The notes under the pieces were generated by a model. The model had not been told where the DNA came from. It worked only from the letters and a program-made list of their open reading frames with translations, and did no database searches. The translations under genes were made by a program, and so were the position numbers. DNA of 64,000 nucleotides, from the NCBI RefSeq assembly GCF_024701375.2, contig NZ_CP113910.1, positions 4,402,001-4,466,000 of the forward strand, given 5' to 3'. Positions 58,774-64,000 of this stretch are shown here, piece after piece. The DNA is from Streptomyces sp. KMM 9044 (GTDB lineage: Bacteria > Actinomycetota > Actinomycetes > Streptomycetales > Streptomycetaceae). Each line of letters starts with the position of its first letter. The first letter of the stretch is position 1.

Positions 58774-59306
58774 TCACCGGGTGGGTTCATCCGGGGGGCG
58801 ACGATGCGGACGCCGAAGTGGGCGGTGAGCGCGCTGCAGGCGCGGCAGGGGGCGGCGTAACTGCCGTGCAGGGGGTCGCCGTCCTCGCGGATGTGGCGGG
58901 CGGTGAGTTTGGCGTGTCTGAGTGCTTTGCGCGCTTCGCCGTTGGTCATGGGTTTGCGTGCGGCGCGCTTGCTGCGTGCGGTGTCGGCGGCGGTGAGGTG
59001 CCGGGAGAGGAGGATCGTCTCGGCGCAGCGGCCGGCGAAGCGGTCGCGTTGGCCGCTGGTGAGGGTGTCGAGGAAGTCTTGGACGAGGGGGTGCAGTTCG
59101 GGGGGTGTGTCGGCGCGGGCGGCGGTGCCGGTGAGGGTGGCGCCGCGGATGGAGAGGGCGGCGGCGATGGTGGGCAGGATGCCGTCGCGGCGGTGGAGGA
59201 GGAGGGGGGTGCGGGCGGCGTCGGTGCTGCTCCAGCCGATGCGGGGGTCGCCGCTGCGCGGGTCGGCGGAGTGTTCTGCCGGTGCCCCAGTTTGAGTCAT
59301 GTTCAT
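58770..59306 (-). CDS. YwqJ-like putative deaminase
   Basis: A 178-residue protein with the cytidine-deaminase-fold metal motifs CAE (Cys94-Ala-Glu96 in GRCAETILLSRHL) and PCRAC (Cys154, Cys157). Between them is a basic helical stretch. In polymorphic toxin systems YwqJ-type deaminases are toxin tips; here the domain is a free-standing small protein with no secretion signal, paired with SUKH-3. ATG 59306 is chosen for its AAGG upstream; ATG 59300 is possible. The substrate (nucleic acid or nucleotide) is unknown. Confidence 0.75.
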   Translation of the reverse strand: MNMTQTGAPAEHSADPRSGDPRIGWSSTDAARTPLLLHRRDGILPTIAAALSIRGATLTGTAARADTPPELHPLVQDFLDTLTSGQRDRFAGRCAETILLSRHLTAADTARSKRAARKPMTNGEARKALRHAKLTARHIREDGDPLHGSYAAPCRACSALTAHFGVRIVAPRMNPPGE

Positions 59307-59660
59307 GATCGCCTTCCCCTCCCGTACATCCCCCGGCAGCTCACAGCGTGCCAAATGGCGTGGCTGATGGGGAAGCTGGGGCGGGGCGACACGCCCAGGT
59401 TTGGGCGAGCTGTCACCGGAGGGTGACGTTTGGTCACGGAAGCGGACGGGTGGACGGCCGGTGCCCGGTGACCGGTGCCGTCGTACCGCATAGGCTGTTG
59501 GTGTCGCGATTCCTGCGGTGATCCGTGCGGACGGCGCGCGGGGCGCCGGTGGGAGTGGTGGCGGCAAGCAGTCGAGACAGACGTGACAGTCGAATACGTT
59601 CCGTGACGGCACGCTGGTGGTCGGTGCGGGTCGTACAGAGTGCCGCAGGGGGCAACCGCC
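59307..59660. other. Divergent promoter region of the SUKH/deaminase cluster
   Basis: 354 bp without a gene. It holds an inverted repeat GTCACC-GGAG-GGTGAC (59412-59427), followed by another GTCAC at 59433, and GCCCAGGTTTGGGC just upstream. These may be operator sites for the divergent transcripts. Confidence 0.4.
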
Positions 59661-60647
59661 ATGACGACAGGTCGGCTCGGACAGAGAGCCGTGCCGCCGA
59701 ATGCGGCCTACGCCGGACAGGTCGTGCACTTCCCGGATCCGGTGCGGGCGGCCCGTCACCCGAGAGGGGTACGGGTGGACGAGCGTGGGTACCCCGATTT
59801 CTCGCCGTACGCGCGTGCGATGGCGGAGATCGCGGAGCCTCCGGAGGGTTTCGGTGTCGACGAGCTGCGGCTGACGGACTACGTGTCGGCGAACGCGGCG
59901 CTGGCGGCGACCGGTCACGAGCTGTGGGGCACGGTGCCCGCGGTGGCGACGCCGCACGGCTGGACGTGGCATCACGCGGTGGCGTCACGGCGGCTGGAAC
60001 TGGTGCCGGTCGAGGTGAAGGCGCTGCTGCGGCACCACGGTGGTGTGGTGACGTCGGGCGTGGACCAGGAGAAGCGAGGCACGCGGCCGCTGCAGGAGAC
60101 GCGTCCGGCGCATTTCCGGCTGCCGAAGTCGGGGCTCGGGGTGACCGAGGCGCAGGTGCTGAACGTCGAGGAGGATCTCGGCTACCGGCTGCCCGGCGCG
60201 TACCGGTCGTTCCTGAAGGCGGCGGGCGGTTGCGCGCCGGTGGGCACGGCACTGGACGCCGAACTGGGCCTGCTGGTCGACCAGCCGTTCTTCACGGTGC
60301 GGGACGAGGCCGCGGTCAACGACCTGGTGTACATCAACAAGTGTCTGCGCGATCACCTGACCAAGGACTACCTGGCCGTCGGGTTCGTCCAGGGAGGTCT
60401 GCTGGCGGTGAAGGTGCGGGGCGACCGGGTCGGTTCGGTGTGGTTCTGCGCCTACGACGACGCGCGGGACGTGGATCCGTCGTGGCCGCCGGCGGAGCGG
60501 GTGGAGCGGCTGCTGCTGCCGTGCGGGGACGACTTCGACGCGTTCCTGGCCCGTCTGGCGGGATCGCCGCCGGAGCTGGAGACGGTGGCGAATCTGATGG
60601 TGGACGGCGGCTTCGCGCAGGTCGTTCCGGTTGCTGCGGGGGAGTGA
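59661..60647 (+). CDS. SMI1/KNR4 (SUKH) protein with N-terminal WHH-nuclease-like domain
   Basis: A 328-residue protein. Residues about 35-140 resemble the HNH/Endo VII 'WHH' toxin family: RGVRVDERGYPDFSPYA, then GWTWHHAVASRRLELVPVEV (W103 H104 H105) and ALLRHHGG. Residues about 162-315 are a SUKH domain: VTEAQVLNVEEDLGYRLPGA, YRSFLKAAGG, then YLAVGFVQGGLLAVKV and VWFCAYDDARDV. A nuclease-like and an immunity domain are thus in one chain without a signal peptide. ATG 59661 follows AGGGGG at good spacing. It is followed by the next gene after 9 bp. Confidence 0.78.
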   Translation: MTTGRLGQRAVPPNAAYAGQVVHFPDPVRAARHPRGVRVDERGYPDFSPYARAMAEIAEPPEGFGVDELRLTDYVSANAALAATGHELWGTVPAVATPHGWTWHHAVASRRLELVPVEVKALLRHHGGVVTSGVDQEKRGTRPLQETRPAHFRLPKSGLGVTEAQVLNVEEDLGYRLPGAYRSFLKAAGGCAPVGTALDAELGLLVDQPFFTVRDEAAVNDLVYINKCLRDHLTKDYLAVGFVQGGLLAVKVRGDRVGSVWFCAYDDARDVDPSWPPAERVERLLLPCGDDFDAFLARLAGSPPELETVANLMVDGGFAQVVPVAAGE

Positions 60648-60656
60648 GGTCCGGCG

Positions 60657-63179
60657 ATGGTGACGTTCGCGCAGGCGCAGGAGCGTGCGGAGGAGTGGGT
60701 CAACGGGGAGGTGCCGTCGTACCAGCACCGTGAGGTGCGGGTGCGGGAGTTCGGCCTCGGGTTCGTGGTGTGGGCGGAGGACCGCGAGGACGGGCCGCGT
60801 TCGGACGGTGGTGGTCAGCGGCTGGTGATCGCCCGGGACAGCGGTGAGGCGACGCTGTGGCCCGCGCTGGCGGTGGGCGAGGTGATCCGCCGGTACGAGG
60901 AGGAGTACGCCCGTACGGACGAGACGGACGGGCCGGCACCGGCGGCTCCGGCACGGGTGGACCTGAACCAGACGTCGTTCCTGCTGAGTCCGCCGGAGTG
61001 GCTGCAGGAGGCGGCGGACCGGCGGGGGGAGACGTCGGGCGGTTCGGCGGGTACGGCCGGGTCCGGGGCCGCCGCCGGTACTGCGGCGCCGGGTGCGCCG
61101 GTGGCGCCCGGGAGCGGTGCCGCAGCACCGGCGGCGGCGGACCGGCTGGGGATCCCGGACCGGCGGGGGGAGACGTCGGGCGGTTCGGCGGGTACGGCCG
61201 GGTCCGGGGCCGCCGCCGGTACTGCGGCGCCGGGTGCGCCGGGTGCGCCGGTGGCGCCCGGGAGCGGTGCCGCCTGGCCCGCTGCCGGTGGGGGCGACTC
61301 CCCGGCGGGGGCCGGTGCGGGCACTCCGGCCGGGGCGACGCCGTGGGCCGGTACGGACACGAACGCCGACGCCGGTGAGGACGGTTCGGTGCCGCTGCCG
61401 GTCACCGTGTTCGCGCCGCCGCTGAGCCAGTCCGACGACGGGACGCTGCCGCCCCCGGCGTCGGCGTCGGACGCTCCCACGGCGCTGATGTCGGGAGGCA
61501 GCCGGCTGCCGCCGACGGCGCTGACGCCGGCGTTGCAGGACGCGGACGCGCAGACTCCGCCGGACGCGGGGACAGCTGCACCGGGTGCGCCGGCGCAGAA
61601 CGCCGCGGACATAGCCGACGCCGCGACCCGTGGGGCGGCGCCCCCGCGCCGCCCCACGGGCCCGCCGCCGCCTCCGCCGGGCGCCCCGGGGATGCCGGGT
61701 GTGCGGCCGGGGGGTACGCCTCCGCCGTCGCCCCCCTCGGGTGCCGGCGCGCCGGGTGGTCCGGCGGGCGGGTACGTGCCGACGCAGATGGTGTCGTCCT
61801 CGGGGTCCCACGGCCTCGGCGGTTTCGACGGCCGGGGAGGGCCGGCGGGCCCGGGCGGTCCGCAGCCGTCCGGGGCCTCGACGCCTGCCCCGGGTGCCCC
61901 GGGCACGCCGCCCGGCGGTGTCCATCACGCCGCGACGATGTTCGCCGACCCCGGCCGGCCGGGTGCCGGTACCCCCCCGCCTCCCGGCCCGCCCGGCGCT
62001 CCGGGTGCTCCCGTGCATCACGCGGAGACGGTGCTGGCGGGGCCCCCGGTCGGTGGGCCCGGTACACCTCCTCCGCCGTCGGTCCCCGGCGGTCCGGGTG
62101 TGCCGCCGCCTCCCGCCCCGCCGGGGATGCCGGGTGCGGTGCCGCCGGGTGTGTCCGGGCCAGGCCGGCCGCCGGCGTACGGCTATCCGTCGCAGCCGGT
62201 CGGGCAGCCGACGGTCGGTCCCGGCTATCAGGCCGTGCTGCGCTACCGCGCGCAGGACGGTTCCGAGCAGCAGCTGATCCGGCGTTCGGCGCCGGGCACG
62301 CCGCATCCGGAGTGGCAGGTCTTCCACGAGCTGCGGGCGATGAACGTGCCTCCGGGCCAGGTGCTGGAGCTGCACACGGAGCTGGAGTCGTGCGAGCTGC
62401 CGGGCGCCTACTGTGCGCGGATGATCAGGGAGCAGTGGCCGCAGGCACGGATCACGAACATCGCGCCGTACGGCACGGATCATGCGAGCCGGCAGCAGGG
62501 AATGCAGCAACTGCTCGTCCATCAGGGTGAATTGCACCAGGTGGCGGACGGGCCCGCCCGGCCGGCTCCGGTGCGCGCGCCGCTGCCCCCGGTGCAGCCT
62601 GCGCCGCCGCTTCCGCCGGAGGCCATCGGGCAGGAGCTGGCGGGGGCGTTCGGGCCGGGGGTGTTCCGGTTCGAGCAGCAGGCGGTGTCCCGGCAGGGTG
62701 TGCCGCCGGTGGTGGCGCACACGCTGGTGGCGGCCGGGCTGCCGCTGGACATGGGCCCGTTCTTCTGGGCGCAGGCCCAGCCGGGCCGTCCGGTGCCGAC
62801 GCTGGCGGAGCTGGCCGCGGAGCGGGGGGTGCAGCCGGCGTCGGACGCGGGCTCGTACCTCGTCGTGGGCAGCGACTTCGGCAAGGCGATCTGTGTCCAG
62901 TACGGCACGGCGAACATCGTCGCGGTGCCGGTGGAGGCGGGCCCGGGGGGCGCGCCCGTGCCGCCGCAGTTCGTGAACACGGGGCTGCCGGAGTTCGCAC
63001 GCTGTCTGGCGTTGCTGGGGCGGATGTGGCGGCTGCGGTTCGGGCTGAACCAGGAGCAGGCGGGCCGCTGGACCGTCGACTTCCAGACGCAGCTGGCGGC
63101 GCTGGATCCCGCGGCGCTCGGTTCGCCGGAGAGCTGGTGGTCGGTGCTGCTGGAGCAGATGTGGGACGGGCTGCTCTGA
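60657..63179 (+). CDS. YrhB-like / deaminase-like / SUKH-4 multidomain protein
   Basis: An 840-residue protein. Residues 1-90 are YrhB-like (FAQAQERAEEWVNGEVPS, VREFGLGFVVWAEDR). About 91-515 is a Gly/Pro/Ala linker with an internal duplication. At about 520-640 is a deaminase-like domain (YRAQDGSEQQLIRRSAPGTP, then LELHTELESCELPGAYCARM, ITNIAPYGTDHASRQQG). At about 655-840 is SUKH-4 (VFRFEQQAVSRQGVPPVVAH, FFWAQAQPGRPVPTLAELAA, YLVVGSDFGKAICVQYGTAN, WWSVLLEQMWDGLL). It is probably cotranscribed with the preceding gene. The function is unproven; the combination suggests toxin-immunity ancestry. Confidence 0.8.
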   Translation: MVTFAQAQERAEEWVNGEVPSYQHREVRVREFGLGFVVWAEDREDGPRSDGGGQRLVIARDSGEATLWPALAVGEVIRRYEEEYARTDETDGPAPAAPARVDLNQTSFLLSPPEWLQEAADRRGETSGGSAGTAGSGAAAGTAAPGAPVAPGSGAAAPAAADRLGIPDRRGETSGGSAGTAGSGAAAGTAAPGAPGAPVAPGSGAAWPAAGGGDSPAGAGAGTPAGATPWAGTDTNADAGEDGSVPLPVTVFAPPLSQSDDGTLPPPASASDAPTALMSGGSRLPPTALTPALQDADAQTPPDAGTAAPGAPAQNAADIADAATRGAAPPRRPTGPPPPPPGAPGMPGVRPGGTPPPSPPSGAGAPGGPAGGYVPTQMVSSSGSHGLGGFDGRGGPAGPGGPQPSGASTPAPGAPGTPPGGVHHAATMFADPGRPGAGTPPPPGPPGAPGAPVHHAETVLAGPPVGGPGTPPPPSVPGGPGVPPPPAPPGMPGAVPPGVSGPGRPPAYGYPSQPVGQPTVGPGYQAVLRYRAQDGSEQQLIRRSAPGTPHPEWQVFHELRAMNVPPGQVLELHTELESCELPGAYCARMIREQWPQARITNIAPYGTDHASRQQGMQQLLVHQGELHQVADGPARPAPVRAPLPPVQPAPPLPPEAIGQELAGAFGPGVFRFEQQAVSRQGVPPVVAHTLVAAGLPLDMGPFFWAQAQPGRPVPTLAELAAERGVQPASDAGSYLVVGSDFGKAICVQYGTANIVAVPVEAGPGGAPVPPQFVNTGLPEFARCLALLGRMWRLRFGLNQEQAGRWTVDFQTQLAALDPAALGSPESWWSVLLEQMWDGLL
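61015..61270 (+). repeat. Tandem duplication (141-bp period) in the linker of the SUKH-4 gene
   Basis: The sequence from 61015 (CGGACCGGCGGGGGGAGACG) recurs from 61156 with only a 9-bp addition (one more GCPG-type triplet) in the second copy. It keeps frame, encoding a doubled RRGETSGGSAGTAGSGAAAG segment. Confidence 0.85.
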
Positions 63180-63222
63180 GCCGTCGTTCCCGTCCCCGCC
63201 GCTGAGGCGGAGGGCGAGGTGG

Positions 63223-63268
63223 GAGGCCGGGGCCGGCCGGATACGCGTATCCGGCCGGCCCCGGCCTC
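63223..63268. terminator. 46-bp perfect palindrome, terminator of the SUKH-4 gene
   Basis: Both 23-nt halves are exact complements (GAGGCCGGGGCCGGCC at the start). It lies 44 bp after the stop. Confidence 0.88.
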
Positions 63269-63702
63269 TGTCCGTGTGCCCCGGCTCCGTGGCCGCCTCC
63301 CTCATCCCCGTTCACCGGTCCGGTACTTGACCCTGACGTTGCGGGAGGGGGAAGGATGACCGGGACCTCAGGAGGAGGTACCCCGAGAAGTACTCCGCCT
63401 GCCGGTGGAGAGCCCCTAGGGGTACCTCCGTACTACGGCTCGGGGAGGGCTCGTACCGGCGGAGGACGAGACGGGGCGGGGTCGGTCCTTAACCTGGCTT
63501 TACGCCGCTGGGGGTGGCGGGGCACACCACCGGAGGGTGGGGTTTTCCCCAGAGGAAGACTGCGCCGGGCACCAGGGCGCTCAGGCTTCCCCGCCGCCAG
63601 ACTGCATCACGTCGAACGAACACGCACGGAGCGGCCGTCGGGCATGACGGCGGTCGCGCGGGCACCGTTTTCCCACTTGCTGAGCGATACAGGAGACTTA
63701 CC
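63269..63702. other. Upstream region of the ABC transporter gene
   Basis: About 430 bp. GGTACC-containing short repeats occur (GGAGGTACCCCGAGAAGTAC and GGGGTACCTCCGTAC). A frame from 63356 is open, but its codon use is unlike a gene. It probably contains the transporter promoter and leader. Confidence 0.4.
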
Positions 63703-64000
63703 GTGACATCGGCTGTGACCATTCCCAAGCCCGGAGGAACTGGTGGGCGTACGGCCGTTGCCGCGCGGGCGCGGCAGGTCGTGAAGGCGTACGGGTCCGG
63801 GGAAACCCGTGTCGTCGCCCTGGACCACGTGGACGTGGACATCGCCCGCGGCCGGTTCACCGCGATCATGGGTCCGTCGGGGTCCGGCAAGTCCACGCTG
63901 ATGCACTGTCTGGCCGGGCTCGACACGGTGACCAGCGGGCAGATCCACCTGGACGAGACGGAGATCACCGGGCTGAAGGACAAGAAGCTGACGCGGCTGC
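63703..64000 (+). CDS. ABC transporter ATPase, MacB/LolD type, 5' part
   Basis: The gene runs off the window. GTG 63703 follows AGGAGA. About 99 residues are seen: RQVVKAYGSGETRVVALDHV, Walker A IMGPSGSGKSTLMHCLAGLD, then TSGQIHLDETEI. The LDHVDVDIARGRFTAIMGPSGSGKST pattern is that of MacB-like exporters, which pair with an FtsX-type permease. Confidence 0.88.
   Translation, partial: MTSAVTIPKPGGTGGRTAVAARARQVVKAYGSGETRVVALDHVDVDIARGRFTAIMGPSGSGKSTLMHCLAGLDTVTSGQIHLDETEITGLKDKKLTRL

Noticed and set aside
59985..63305. Very long open frame on the minus strand (about 1,100 codons)
   Set aside because: It is antisense to the two SUKH genes; its translation is Arg/His/Pro-rich low complexity with no motif, as expected from the frame opposite a GC-rich gene.
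63356..63706. Open frame of 116 codons before the ABC transporter with a GGAAGG upstream
   Set aside because: The product is low-complexity Gly/Arg/Pro without a family pattern; it overlaps the likely promoter region, so I did not call it.

Overview
The window is high-GC (about 72%) actinobacterial chromosome and almost certainly comes from a Streptomyces core region. The evidence is the codon use with G/C third positions, the many GTG starts and 4-bp ATGA/GTGA overlaps, the gene families, and a gene order (rsmI-tatD-rsmA-ispE-ABC-F; galT-galE-galK; desaturase/ppc; pth-rplY-prs-glmU-tRNA-Gln) that I recall from S. coelicolor-type genomes. No species can be named from sequence alone.

Layout. 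(1) 1-5769: tail of rsmI, tatD, rsmA, ispE, a decayed Uma2-family gene, and an Uup-like ABC-F ATPase. (2) 6063-10050: two tandem paralogues with a Pro/Gln-rich cytoplasmic tail, one membrane helix and an extracytoplasmic PQQ-like beta-propeller. (3) 10295-20889: an aspartate-less response regulator, a sodium/solute symporter with a small membrane partner divergent from galT-galE-galK, a second decayed Uma2 gene, a GNAT protein, a LuxR-type regulator, a MarR regulator, a broken methyltransferase, and a TetR regulator. (4) 20886-25529: fatty-acid desaturase (one operon with the TetR gene), ppc, and a small membrane protein. (5) 25595-51760: a roughly 26-kb accessory defence island between the ppc region and pth. 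(6) 51990-56323: pth, rplY/ctc, prs, glmU and tRNA-Gln(UUG). (7) 56718-64000: a sensor histidine kinase, a cluster of SUKH immunity-type proteins joined to deaminase-like and WHH-nuclease-like domains, and the 5' end of a MacB-type ABC ATPase gene.

The island is the most interesting part. It opens with an OLD-like AAA ATPase and a DUF4276 partner. A BREX type 2 (phage growth limitation, Pgl) locus follows, in the canonical order pglW-pglX-pglY-pglZ-brxD-brxHI, but its first half is wrecked. pglW has a frameshift, an ISKra4-like insertion with a perfect 9-bp target duplication, and a missing C-terminal half. pglX is reduced to about 55 codons, and pglY keeps only its C-terminal third. Between the remnants lie two short Streptomyces genes divergent from an XRE/DUF397 pair, a multiply damaged RHS-repeat gene carrying a 236-bp MITE with its own 9-bp duplication, a nuclease fragment, an IS5-type fragment, a complete IS3 element and a third transposase fragment. 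pglZ, brxD and brxHI are intact. A 202-bp tandem duplication sits at the junction of brxHI and pth. Without PglX, PglY and a complete PglW, BREX should not work here. I read it as a defence system caught during decay by successive transposition and deletion.
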